Shown: piece after piece, positions 32,882-41,258 of the stretch
Numbering within the stretch: the stretch's first letter is position 1
Layout: every line of letters begins with the position of its first letter
Source: CAAGNP01 sp045603545
GTDB lineage: Bacteria; Bacteroidota; Bacteroidia; Bacteroidales; UBA932
Direction: 5' to 3'
Assembly: GCA_045603545.1 (NCBI GenBank)
Contig: JAZUMG010000022.1
Span: 28,663-92,662 of the forward strand
Length of the DNA stretch: 64,000 nucleotides
The notes under the pieces: model-generated
Seen by the model: the letters and a program-made list of their open reading frames with translations, nothing else
What the model was told of the DNA's origin: nothing
Databases searched by the model: none
Position numbers and translations under genes: made by a program

Positions 32882-33565
32882 TTAGCAACAAGCGCAGATA
32901 AGTCCGTTAGCTTTAAGACAAGCAACTACAGCTATAGCTGTGAAACCAACGAAAATGATGGTAGCGAAGATGTAGCTGATAACTTTAAGACGTTTGATCC
33001 AAGTGTCATTGTTCCAACCGATAGTATGGAATGCGCTCCAGAAACCGTGGGTAAGGTGGAACCAAAGGGCTGCGAACCAAACTACATAGATAACAACTAC
33101 TACTGGAGATTTGAAAGTCTCAAGAAGAAGTACATTAGGATCAGCCAGTTCTTCATGAGGAACGCCTTGGAACTGAAGAAGCTGCATATCAGCCCAGAAG
33201 TGAGTCAAGTGGAAACCAAGAACACCAAGAACGATGATACCAAGAACCAACATGTTTTTAGAAGCCCAGTTGTCAGCCTCACCTTTATGTGCTACTGCAT
33301 ATCTCTCTTTACCACGTGCTTTCAAGTTGGTAGCTGAAAGATAGAAACCGTAAATGATGTGGATAATGAAACCGAATGCAAGCACTGGAACCATTACTGT
33401 GATGATAGGCAATGCCATAAAATCACAACCTGCCTGAAAAGCTTCCTCGCTGATTAGCGATAGGGCGTTAATTGTAAGGTGAAGAAGCAAGAATACAATC
33501 AAGAAAAGACCTGAAATACTCATGATGAGCTTCTTACCGATCGATGAAGTAAAAATATTAGCCAT
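32882..33565 (-). CDS. sdhC: Succinate dehydrogenase/fumarate reductase cytochrome b subunit
   Basis: A 227-residue membrane anchor of the Bacteroidetes/B-type (five-helix, diheme) family. Helices include LIMSISGLFLIVFLLLHLTI, the IIHIIYGFYLSA region, LGVLGFHLTHFWADM and LWFHLTHGFWSAFHTIGW. Histidines in these helices can ligate two hemes. It passes electrons between menaquinone and the SdhAB subunits. Normally sdhA and sdhB follow directly, but here a strong terminator and then smpB follow, so the partners must be encoded elsewhere. A TATATTTG box lies 31 bases upstream. Confidence 0.9.
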   Translation of the reverse strand: MANIFTSSIGKKLIMSISGLFLIVFLLLHLTINALSLISEEAFQAGCDFMALPIITVMVPVLAFGFIIHIIYGFYLSATNLKARGKERYAVAHKGEADNWASKNMLVLGIIVLGVLGFHLTHFWADMQLLQFQGVPHEELADPNVLLLETFKSPVVVVIYVVWFAALWFHLTHGFWSAFHTIGWNNDTWIKRLKVISYIFATIIFVGFTAIAVVACLKANGLICACC

Positions 33566-33596
33566 CTCTAATTAATCTAATGTTTGTTTTATTCTG

Positions 33597-33604
33597 CAAA
33601 TATA
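33597..33604 (-). promoter_or_regulatory. -7 box of the sdhC-type gene
   Basis: TATATTTG on the minus strand, with a leader of about 27 bases. No good -33 partner is seen. The pyrH promoter core lies 32 bases away on the other strand. Confidence 0.5.
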
Positions 33605-33636
33605 ACCTCTTACTTGGTATTTTCATAATCTTTGGT

Positions 33637-33644
33637 TACTTTTG
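33637..33644 (+). promoter_or_regulatory. -7 box of the pyrH-frr operon
   Basis: TACTTTTG on the plus strand with CTTG 20 bases upstream (33613-33616) as a one-mismatch -33 box. The pyrH ATG is 23 bases downstream. Confidence 0.6.
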
Positions 33645-33667
33645 TTAATCACTTTTTTTAACAAACT

Positions 33668-34387
33668 ATGAAACAGGAGCTAAAATATAAGAGAATTCTC
33701 CTTAAACTCAGTGGTGAAAGCCTTGGAGGTGAAGAGGGGAAAGGGATAAATGAGAAAGTTATGGCAGATTATGCCGAAGAGATCGCCCAGGTGTGTAAAA
33801 TGGGTGTTCAGGTGGCTATCGTAATAGGTGGCGGCAATATCTTCAGAGGCCTTTCAGGTGTGGGTAAAGGGTTTGACAGAGTCAGGGGCGACCAGATGGG
33901 TATGCTCGCAACAGTGATAAACAGCATCGGTCTCTCTATGGCCATCAAGAGTGCAGGTGTAGATGCAGAGGTATTCACATCCACCCCTATGAAGCCCATC
34001 GCTGAGTACTATGTAAGGGATAGAGCTGTAGAGCTTCTTGAGGCAGGAAAGGTAGCCATCATCGCAGGTGGCACAGGTAACCCTTTCTTCACCACAGACT
34101 CAGCTTCAGCACTAAGAGCATGCGAGATTGGTGCCTGCGCACTTCTCAAGGGGACCAGAGTGGATGGCGTGTACACTGCAGACCCTGAAAAGGATCCTAC
34201 AGCTACAAGATACACCAGCCTATCATACGAAAAAGCCCTTTCAGACAATTTGAAAATCATGGACTCCACAGCCTTTGCACTTTGCAAAGACAACAAAATG
34301 CCTATCATCGTTTTTGATGTGAACAAGAAAGGGAACCTTACCAAACTTATCCTTGGCGAAGAGGTAGGTACTGTAGTGGGTGAATAG
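33668..34387 (+). CDS. pyrH: Uridylate kinase (UMP kinase)
   Basis: A 239-residue amino-acid-kinase-fold enzyme that converts UMP to UDP. Signatures are RILLKLSGESLGGEEGKGIN, VAIVIGGGNIFRGLSG, RVRGDQMGMLATVINSIGLS, IIAGGTGNPFFTTDSASALR and GVYTADPEKDPTATRY. The pyrH-frr pair is conserved in most bacteria. Confidence 0.97.
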   Translation: MKQELKYKRILLKLSGESLGGEEGKGINEKVMADYAEEIAQVCKMGVQVAIVIGGGNIFRGLSGVGKGFDRVRGDQMGMLATVINSIGLSMAIKSAGVDAEVFTSTPMKPIAEYYVRDRAVELLEAGKVAIIAGGTGNPFFTTDSASALRACEIGACALLKGTRVDGVYTADPEKDPTATRYTSLSYEKALSDNLKIMDSTAFALCKDNKMPIIVFDVNKKGNLTKLILGEEVGTVVGE

Positions 34388-34416
34388 ATGAAAACAATTT
34401 AAAAATTATAGACAAT

Positions 34417-34974
34417 ATGGAAGCTAAAGAGATTATCGCTGCTGCGAAAGACAAAATGTCAAGTGCGATTGACCACCTTGACTCTGAGCTTAAGAATTTC
34501 AGGGCAGGTAAAGCAAATACCGCTGTATTCAACAATGTTATGGTAAACTACTACGGTTCACCAACACCTGTTCCTCAGGTAGCCAGCATCACTGCACCTG
34601 ATGCCAGAACCATGCTTATCCAACCTTGGGAGAAAAACATGATTGCCCCTATCGAGAAAGCGATTATGGATGCAAACCTTGGTTTCACCCCTCAGAACAA
34701 TGGTGAGCAGATCCGTATCAATGTTCCACCATTGACAGAGGAGCGTCGTAAAGAGCTTGTTAAGAAAGCCAAAGGTGAGGGTGAGAATGCTAAAATCTCT
34801 ATCAGAAATGCCCGTAAGGACGGTATTGATATGCTTAAGAAAGCGCAGAAGGACGGTATGTCTGAGGATGTTGTAAAAGATTCAGAGGGCGTTATCCAGA
34901 AAGATGTTGATGCATTCAACAAAAAAGTGGATGAACTACTTGCAGCAAAAGAGAAAGAGATCATGACAGTGTAA
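34417..34974 (+). CDS. frr: Ribosome recycling factor
   Basis: A 185-residue tRNA-mimic that splits post-termination ribosomes with EF-G. It has the RRF marks LDSELKNFRAGKANTAVFNN, YYGSPTPVPQVASITAPDAR, IRINVPPLTEERRKELVKKA and IRNARKDGIDMLKKAQKDGM. The start at 34417 gives the normal length. It is 29 bases after pyrH and followed by a perfect terminator. Confidence 0.97.
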   Translation: MEAKEIIAAAKDKMSSAIDHLDSELKNFRAGKANTAVFNNVMVNYYGSPTPVPQVASITAPDARTMLIQPWEKNMIAPIEKAIMDANLGFTPQNNGEQIRINVPPLTEERRKELVKKAKGEGENAKISIRNARKDGIDMLKKAQKDGMSEDVVKDSEGVIQKDVDAFNKKVDELLAAKEKEIMTV

Positions 34975-35004
34975 TGGCATTATCCTGCTATTGAAACAAA
35001 CAGA

Positions 35005-35036
35005 ACGAGGGTGACTGATATGGTCACCCTCGTTTT
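35005..35036 (+). terminator. Terminator of pyrH-frr, shared with convergent hemW
   Basis: A perfect 11-bp stem ACGAGGGTGAC/GTCACCCTCGT (35005-35015 and 35023-35033) with a 7-base loop, followed by TTTAT on the plus strand. The hemW stop codon (35035-35037) lies in the T-run, so the element can end both transcripts. Confidence 0.88.
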
Positions 35037-36147
35037 ATATAACCTGAGCAATAATACTGTCCGATATAAAAAGGTGCTCCCTGGGTATGGAGATATGCCG
35101 TGCATTCGGATCAAGGTTGAGCAACCCTTTGGATACCAGGTTCCCGATATTTACCCTCAACCCTCTGTACTCCTCCTCAGTAAGAGTCACCCCGGAAATC
35201 TTCCTCAACCCCAGCATCACCTTCTCCTCCAGAGCCTCCTCATCTGTGAGCCTCTCCATATTTTCTCCCCCCCATCCTATCGCCGACTTGGCTATATACT
35301 CACCCAGATCCTCGGGATTCCAACACCTCCCCTCTCCGTCAAAAGAGTGTGCAGCAGGGCCAAATCCGACATACGGGATCCTCTCCCAATAAGAACTGTT
35401 GTGACGGGAACAGTATCCTGGCAACGAAAAGTTCGACACCTCATACTGCTGGTATCCCCCCTCATCCAGGAGCTCCAGCAACTTATAGTAACATTCCAAG
35501 CAGTACTCCTGGGTTGGCTCTTTATAATCCTTCATTTGGGCAAGGATACTGCCAGGCTCTATGCTCATCTGATATGCTGAGATATGCTCCGGCCTCAAGG
35601 CAATCATCCTATTTATATCCTCTGTCCACGATGTAAACGCATCCCTGTCTGAGACCCCCACCCTTTTGTAACCAAAAATAAGATCCATTGAGATGTTGTC
35701 AAAACCGGCACTCCTCAACACCCTGAATGCCTCCTCAGCCTGTGCTGAGGTGTGCCTGCGGTTCATCCATCTGAGATTTTCATCATCAAAAGACTGGACC
35801 CCCATACTGACCCTGTTTACCCCCAGACAGAACATTGCTGATGCATATTCCCGGGTTATATCATCAGGATTGACCTCCATCGTAAACTCCACCACATTGT
35901 CGAGGATGAAGTGTCTCCTGAGGAGGGCAACAAGGGCTTCCAACTGCTCCGAAGACAAAAGGGAAGGGGTCCCTCCACCAATATAAATGGTGCGGGGAAC
36001 CCCTTTTAACTCTCCTTTTCTCCTTACAATCTCTTTTTCCAGAGCCTCCATATAGAGACCCCTTTCAGCACATTCCGTTACCGAATAGAAATCACAGTAA
36101 ATGCAGAATGATGAACAGAATGGGATGTGGATGTATATCCCTGACAT
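35035..36147 (-). CDS. hemW: Radical SAM heme chaperone HemW (coproporphyrinogen oxidase-like)
   Basis: A 370-residue radical SAM protein. The cluster motif CSSFCIYC lies in MSGIYIHIPFCSSFCIYCDF, followed by RTIYIGGGTPSLLSSEQLEA, EVNPDDIT, GVNRVSMGVQSFDDENLRWM and YEVSNFSLPGYCSRHNSSYW with the HN-W heme-binding region typical of HemW. The CNxxC-type change of true HemN (fourth Cys) is not present, so HemW is preferred over HemN. HemW delivers heme to respiratory enzymes. Confidence 0.9.
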   Translation of the reverse strand: MSGIYIHIPFCSSFCIYCDFYSVTECAERGLYMEALEKEIVRRKGELKGVPRTIYIGGGTPSLLSSEQLEALVALLRRHFILDNVVEFTMEVNPDDITREYASAMFCLGVNRVSMGVQSFDDENLRWMNRRHTSAQAEEAFRVLRSAGFDNISMDLIFGYKRVGVSDRDAFTSWTEDINRMIALRPEHISAYQMSIEPGSILAQMKDYKEPTQEYCLECYYKLLELLDEGGYQQYEVSNFSLPGYCSRHNSSYWERIPYVGFGPAAHSFDGEGRCWNPEDLGEYIAKSAIGWGGENMERLTDEEALEEKVMLGLRKISGVTLTEEEYRGLRVNIGNLVSKGLLNLDPNARHISIPREHLFISDSIIAQVI

Positions 36148-36153
36148 CCTCTC

Positions 36154-37038
36154 TTATTTAAGGAGAAGGTCTGCTGAACCCAGTTTACCCTCTTTGGTAT
36201 ATGCATCTACAGTGTAGACACCCTTCACGAATGGCTGTCCGCCATTGTCGAAGTAGACACAGATCTCAACCTCTGTACCCTGATAATCCACCTCACGAGA
36301 TGCAGAGTATATCATCTGCTCCCCTGCACACTCGAAAATCTGCTGGCTGCCGTCGGTCATAAGGATTCCATCCGGGCCCTTCACCCTGATATATACCTTT
36401 CTTGGACCCCTCTCAGCAAGGGCATTCTCCACAAGGTTAAGGCAAGTCTTGAGTGTAGATGTACGAGAACTTCTGTCTGTCTCCTTATTTGAGCTGTTTA
36501 TTGCAGTCATATTCACACCACGGCCTTTGACCACAGCACCTTTCTCAATCTGTTTGGCATAAGCATCAGTTGTCTTGCTGAGCTCATCATACTTGGCCTG
36601 TGATTTCTTGGCCTGCTCTCTTGCCATCTGTGCATCTTTTCTCAAAGCTACATTAAGGGTATTCAATGAATCAATCTGCACGATGTAGTGCTTCATTATC
36701 GAACGGAGTGTACCAAGTTCCTTTTCATATTGTCTCATTTTGGCCCTGTTGGTAGCCTCAGTCTTTTTAACCCTCTCGATAAGCTGCTCTACCTTCTCCC
36801 TCTCACGAGCCAGCTCCACATTGAGGCTGTCATTGTTTGATGAAAGGTTCTGGTAATCCACCTGAAGTTCACCCAACTGTTCAGTCAGCTGATCCTTCTC
36901 AATAGTCAAATCGTCAATCAAAGAGTTGCGGTCGATCCATACATAGACCAATACCCCCAAAAGGATGAGTGCCACTACAGAGAGTGCTATCACTATATTC
37001 TTGAGGGACATACCCGCGTTATTTGCATTTGTTTCCAT
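36154..37038 (-). CDS. Membrane-anchored coiled-coil protein of unknown function
   Basis: A 294-residue protein with one N-terminal membrane helix (NIVIALSVVALILLGVLVYV, residues about 14-33) and a long heptad-like coiled coil from about 40 to 165 (LTEQLGELQVDYQNLSSNND, REREKVEQLIERVKKTEATN). A globular C-terminal part of about 120 residues follows, with LKTCLNLVENALAERGPRKV and KVYIRVKGPDGILMTDGSQQ. I do not recognise a named family; similar proteins occur in Bacteroidales. A role as envelope organiser is possible but not shown. It is upstream of hemW by 6 bases. Confidence 0.75.
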   Translation of the reverse strand: METNANNAGMSLKNIVIALSVVALILLGVLVYVWIDRNSLIDDLTIEKDQLTEQLGELQVDYQNLSSNNDSLNVELAREREKVEQLIERVKKTEATNRAKMRQYEKELGTLRSIMKHYIVQIDSLNTLNVALRKDAQMAREQAKKSQAKYDELSKTTDAYAKQIEKGAVVKGRGVNMTAINSSNKETDRSSRTSTLKTCLNLVENALAERGPRKVYIRVKGPDGILMTDGSQQIFECAGEQMIYSASREVDYQGTEVEICVYFDNGGQPFVKGVYTVDAYTKEGKLGSADLLLK

Positions 37039-37131
37039 ATCTTAATACTATGCTTTTTCAATATCGGCGCGAAAATAGCAAAAACATCCAAATTTTACTA
37101 AATTCGCCCCCAAATAAAATACCAATTGTTT

Positions 37132-37611
37132 ATGAAATATCTTTTACGCTCAGTCAAATACTTCTTTTCCTTCGTATGTGTATTTGCTTTGGTTATAGCA
37201 ATTTTAGTGCTAACTACAGAAGGTGCCACCCTGGATACGGTCTTTTCACCAGAAAATGGCATGTTCAAGGCTGGTTCGTTCCCCAAAATAATTATCTTTT
37301 TCGTAGCAGTGGCAGCCATCTACCCCGCCCTTAGCTATGTCAAGAAAGAGGCGTTCATCACCGGCACGTACAGTGAAAACGAAGAGGCCATCAAAAAAGT
37401 TTTCTCCAACTATGGATATGAAATGGTTTCGGAGGATGAGGAGAGTGCCACATTCAGAATCAAAAGCGGCATGACCAGATTTATGAGAATGTATGAAGAT
37501 GCCATAGTTGTCACCAAAGGGGAGTCACCCCTTATCCTCAGCGGATACAGAAGGGACATCTTCAGACTTGCAAGTGGCATACAATATGCTTGCTTCAAAA
37601 ATGAAGAATAA
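37132..37611 (+). CDS. Small membrane protein of unknown function
   Basis: A 159-residue protein with two hydrophobic helices (YFFSFVCVFALVIAILVLTT and IIIFFVAVAAIYPALSYV) followed by a soluble domain with FSNYGYEMVSEDEESATFRI and a C-terminal RRDIFRLASGIQYA. The domain after the helices has a beta-rich look. The ATG at 37132 (MKYLLRSVK) is preferred over a TTG 6 bases earlier. I recognise no family. It is 12 bases before the DUF2007 gene and likely co-transcribed. Confidence 0.7.
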   Translation: MKYLLRSVKYFFSFVCVFALVIAILVLTTEGATLDTVFSPENGMFKAGSFPKIIIFFVAVAAIYPALSYVKKEAFITGTYSENEEAIKKVFSNYGYEMVSEDEESATFRIKSGMTRFMRMYEDAIVVTKGESPLILSGYRRDIFRLASGIQYACFKNEE

Positions 37612-37623
37612 ATCTACAGGATT

Positions 37624-37839
37624 ATGAAAGTAGTTGAAACATATACAAACTCCTTTTCTGCCAATCTTGCGAAAGGGCTACTGGAGGAGGCTGGGATCCA
37701 AGCATATGTTCTGGATGAGAATATGGGGATAGTGGCCGGCGTATTCAACACCGACCTTCTCCCTATAAGACTCACAGTAGATGATAAGGACTACTCGGAA
37801 GCGGTCAAAGTCCTGGCTGCCGCTTCAAGTGCGGAATAA
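37624..37839 (+). CDS. DUF2007 domain protein
   Basis: A 71-residue protein starting MKVVETYTNSFSANLAKGLL with LLEEAGIQAYVLDENMGIVA and a C-terminal RLTVDDKDYSEAVKVLAA. This matches DUF2007, a small ferredoxin-like fold called putative signal-transducing protein in databases; its molecular role is unknown. Its last 49 bases overlap the opposing DUF3109 gene. Confidence 0.82.
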   Translation: MKVVETYTNSFSANLAKGLLEEAGIQAYVLDENMGIVAGVFNTDLLPIRLTVDDKDYSEAVKVLAAASSAE

Positions 37840-38384
37840 AACTCCTCTCCGTACAACTGGATAAGAGGTTCCCGTAGAAAGACATATACGGGGACCTTCT
37901 CTTTTTTCCCTTTGACAAAAGCATCCTTGCACAGATCCCAACGGTGAAGGTTCAGTGCAGTCATTCCACTTCTGAGTTTGGTGACACGTATAGGATAAAG
38001 CCAGCACGAAATGGGCTTCTTGAAATCCGATCCACCCTGGATATAACTCCTCTCCACTGCACAGAAACAATGATCCTCTTCGTCTATGATGGTATAGGCA
38101 CACTTTCCGCTGCACCCCACAAGTGGAGTAACGAGATCCCCATCTCCATCCACCTCAAAAAAGCCCTTCTGCTTGACCACCAGTCTCCCTTCCGGACTCA
38201 TCAATGGAGAAAACTTGGGATATTCGCTCTCCAATGCATCACACTCCACCTCCTCAAGGGGGGCACCACTGTCTCCGATTATGCAGCAAGCCCCTTTGCA
38301 CACTTCATAATCACAAGAGAAATATTCGGTAATTATCTCCGAAGAGACCAGAATGTCGTCTATCTGAATAATGCTTGGAATCAT
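37791..38384 (-). CDS. DUF3109 family cysteine-rich protein
   Basis: A 197-residue protein with the DUF3109 pattern: FSCDYEVCKGACCIIGDSGA, GCSGKCAYTIIDEEDHCFC, SCWLYPIRV and LHRWDLC. Eight or more conserved Cys suggest a metal or Fe-S site, like the related YkgJ-type proteins. Function is unknown. It starts at the base next to the M16-like stop (38385), so it is probably translated from the same mRNA. Its 3' end overlaps the DUF2007 gene by 49 bases. Confidence 0.85.
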   Translation of the reverse strand: MIPSIIQIDDILVSSEIITEYFSCDYEVCKGACCIIGDSGAPLEEVECDALESEYPKFSPLMSPEGRLVVKQKGFFEVDGDGDLVTPLVGCSGKCAYTIIDEEDHCFCAVERSYIQGGSDFKKPISCWLYPIRVTKLRSGMTALNLHRWDLCKDAFVKGKKEKVPVYVFLREPLIQLYGEEFYSALEAAARTLTASE

Positions 38385-41132
38385 CTATTTTTCCCCTTTA
38401 ACTGTTAAAACTGTATTTGTTGCCCCACCAAGATACTCCTCCAACATATTGTTGATATCCTCATCAGAGGCTCCCTGGACATACTCCAGATATCTTGAGT
38501 AGAAATCTTTACCATAAACATACCTGTTTGCCAAAAGTTCTGACCAGAATGAGAGGCTCTCATTCTCCCCTCTTCTGAACGCCTCTGCCAGCACTTTCTT
38601 CACATTGCCTATCTCTATGGACGAGGCACCATTCCCCTTCAAATCCTCAAGAACAGCAAAAAGTTTCTCTTCATACTCAGGGGTGCAATCCCCGGTCACA
38701 GATGTAAAGGAGAGCACCAGGAACTCCTCCGGATACCTTATCCATTCAGAATCTGTTGTCACCGGATAACCAATATCCTCAAGCTCCATGCTTACCCTCT
38801 TTTTGATAACCTCCGACATTATCAGCGACTCCACGAATTTTTTCAGACTTGACTGATAGGGTGATGCTACAGTAATATTGCATATTGTTCTGGGGGCGGC
38901 CATCTTCATCACCACCTCCCTCTTCTGGTTGTACTTTCTCAGATATATGGGGACATTCATCCAATTCTCCCTCTCCGTCACCTTGCCAGGCAAGGATGCT
39001 ATATGTCTGCTCACAGCATCCCTCACCTTCCCCTCATCAAGATCACCAACTATGATAAAATAGAAACTTGCCGGATTGGAGAACCTGTTATTTATAAAAG
39101 AGAGGGCACCCTTGTAGTCCACAAGTCCAAACTCCCCGACATCAGGTTTGGAGATATAGCGGCTATCGTGGTAGAGGATAGTGGAAAGTGTATCTTCCAA
39201 TACCTTTTCTGGTGAGAATTGTCTGGAGACAAGCTCCTCCCCCTTCATCTTCCTGTAGAGATCAAAGTCATCCGCTCTGTATGTGAGTGGCTGAAAATAC
39301 AGGTTTACCAGCTCCATAAATTTATCCAGCGATGATGAATACCCCCCTCCATTCAAAGATGAGGTATTGATATTGAAATGCCTCTTCAGGGTTATGTTCT
39401 CATTTTTCATGAACAGGGAGATGTCTGATGCCGGGATATCCCCCGCTGATGCAGTCTCAGCTATTCCGTTGATATACTCCCTTGAGTAATCGTTGCTGCT
39501 CATCAGTGTAAGACCACCTTTTGAAACCGCCTTGAAAAGGAATTTATTGGGCTCTACCTGTGTCCTCTTGAATATCACTGTGGCACCATTTGAGAGATTC
39601 CACACCTTCGAGTCTGTAATCATCTCTGGATACTCGGACAATATTGAACCCTGTATTTCAGAGCCATCGCGCAGAGGGAGCCCTATCTCTGCAGCACCAG
39701 TGCCTCCATCCGAAGGTGAAGAGAGTGCCTCATTCACCACCTTCTCCAAAACCTCCTTATCCACCTTTGCGACATGGCTGTTGCCAGGATATGTATAGTC
39801 GATCACACAATTGTCTCCATCCCTGACAAAAGTGGTATAGTAGGTATTGAATTTATTTACATCTATCTGGTACCTGACCAGATCCATATACTCTTTCTGC
39901 ATCTCTATGCTGGCGAGAGAGGAGCCATAAAGGAAATTGTCGATTGACCTTCTGGCATAGACGCTGTTGGGGGTAAGGATTCTCCAGTCATAGCGGTAAT
40001 TGAGATCCCTGAAGTAGAGACGCTGCACCCTTTCAAATTCATCAATCCCGAACCCGTCCCTTTTCAATCCATATATCAACCCGACAACACTCTTCAGAAC
40101 GGCAGGGACATCTGAAGATGTCACAGCAATCTCCATTTTGAGGGCATCTTTCTCACTACTGCCTCTATAACTGCCATACTCCACCGAATTTACCCTGAAG
40201 ACATTTCCCATCCCCTTTGATAAAGCTGTCAGCCTCTCAGACAGGAGATTTTTCATAAGGGTAGCCATATAATCCTGAACATAAGGGACCGCAGTGTTCC
40301 TCAAATTTGCCGGGAGAGATGGGGTCGTCAGATGGATGCATAGACGGCTCCCTACACCTTCCGGATCCCTGTTTACCGATACCACCGGCCCATCATTTCC
40401 GGGGAATGTGACAACACGATCCTCTGTAGTCTCAAGAAACTTTGGAAGCGCCTGGAAAAGGGACTTGATTTTGGTATCAAACAGATTGGCATCGATATCA
40501 CCCACCACCACCAGCGCCATCCTGTCAGGGCTGAACCATTTGTAGTAGAAACTCCTTATATCCTTGGCCTTGTATTGTCCGACGCCATCAATTATATCAT
40601 TGAAAAGGGTATCCCCTGCCTTATCCCTGTACAGAGTATTCACATAGAACCTTTTTCCCACCTCCACATCTTCCTCGTCCAGATTGATGCTCACTGCCCA
40701 GTTGTAGAGAATCAGGAGGGTGGAATCCACTACAGACTCTCTGGCACCCACAGGGATATTGGTCACCTTGTAAAGGCTGTTCTCCACCCCATTTACGATC
40801 TGGAGGTCAGAACTGTGGTCCAGACCCAATTCGTCAAAATAAGACAATATCGTGTTGTTGGGGAAATTTCTGGTACCCTCAACCCCCATATCTGCGATGA
40901 TTGTATTGAAGCCGTACTGACCCTGATCCTCATAGATGGACCCCACCTTCCTTACAAGATAAAAATCGGCATAACCGGGTCTTATGTCATTATCGATCAG
41001 ATAGTAGGTAAAACCATTGGCAATGGACCCCTTCTGAATCCTGGGATCATCAGGCAAAATTTTCACATTTTGGGAGATGGTCTGGCCATACACCAAAATA
41101 AATAAAGACAATATAGCTATTTTCAATCTCAT
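38385..41132 (-). CDS. M16-family (insulinase-like) protein lacking zinc ligands, secreted
   Basis: A 915-residue, four-domain M16 protein with a signal peptide (MRLKIAILSLFILVYGQTIS). The fold is complete, with LPDDPRIQKGSIANGFTYYL, RNFPNNTILSYFDELGLDH, DIRSFYYKWFSPDRMALVVV, FYFIIVGDLDEGKVRDAVS and others. But where active members have HFLEH the sequence reads TIIAD (residues 77-81, inside GFNTIIADMGVEGT), and the distal ligand EEW is NTL. No other HxxEH occurs in the protein. It is therefore a probable pseudoenzyme, perhaps a peptide-binding or partner subunit. Promoter: TAATTTTG at 41162-41155, 22 bases upstream. Confidence 0.88.
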   Translation of the reverse strand: MRLKIAILSLFILVYGQTISQNVKILPDDPRIQKGSIANGFTYYLIDNDIRPGYADFYLVRKVGSIYEDQGQYGFNTIIADMGVEGTRNFPNNTILSYFDELGLDHSSDLQIVNGVENSLYKVTNIPVGARESVVDSTLLILYNWAVSINLDEEDVEVGKRFYVNTLYRDKAGDTLFNDIIDGVGQYKAKDIRSFYYKWFSPDRMALVVVGDIDANLFDTKIKSLFQALPKFLETTEDRVVTFPGNDGPVVSVNRDPEGVGSRLCIHLTTPSLPANLRNTAVPYVQDYMATLMKNLLSERLTALSKGMGNVFRVNSVEYGSYRGSSEKDALKMEIAVTSSDVPAVLKSVVGLIYGLKRDGFGIDEFERVQRLYFRDLNYRYDWRILTPNSVYARRSIDNFLYGSSLASIEMQKEYMDLVRYQIDVNKFNTYYTTFVRDGDNCVIDYTYPGNSHVAKVDKEVLEKVVNEALSSPSDGGTGAAEIGLPLRDGSEIQGSILSEYPEMITDSKVWNLSNGATVIFKRTQVEPNKFLFKAVSKGGLTLMSSNDYSREYINGIAETASAGDIPASDISLFMKNENITLKRHFNINTSSLNGGGYSSSLDKFMELVNLYFQPLTYRADDFDLYRKMKGEELVSRQFSPEKVLEDTLSTILYHDSRYISKPDVGEFGLVDYKGALSFINNRFSNPASFYFIIVGDLDEGKVRDAVSRHIASLPGKVTERENWMNVPIYLRKYNQKREVVMKMAAPRTICNITVASPYQSSLKKFVESLIMSEVIKKRVSMELEDIGYPVTTDSEWIRYPEEFLVLSFTSVTGDCTPEYEEKLFAVLEDLKGNGASSIEIGNVKKVLAEAFRRGENESLSFWSELLANRYVYGKDFYSRYLEYVQGASDEDINNMLEEYLGGATNTVLTVKGEK

Positions 41133-41154
41133 TGTGGGGAAACATTTTACACCG

Positions 41155-41162
41155 CAAAATTA
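41155..41162 (-). promoter_or_regulatory. -7 box of the M16-like/DUF3109 operon
   Basis: TAATTTTG on the minus strand, 22 bases before the ATG at 41132. The opposing TPR-operon box is 41 bases away. Confidence 0.5.
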
Positions 41163-41203
41163 CAAAAACGGATGGACTTATTGCTTGTAAATTATATTTT
41201 TTC

Positions 41204-41211
41204 TAATTTTG
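41204..41211 (+). promoter_or_regulatory. -7 box of the TPR-U32-holB operon
   Basis: TAATTTTG on the plus strand with ATTG 20 bases upstream (41180-41183) as a one-mismatch -33 box. The ATG at 41259 gives a leader of about 40 bases. Confidence 0.6.
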
Positions 41212-41258
41212 CAGAATCTGCACTTAAAGAGAACTAATAATTAAAACAATACAAAGCA

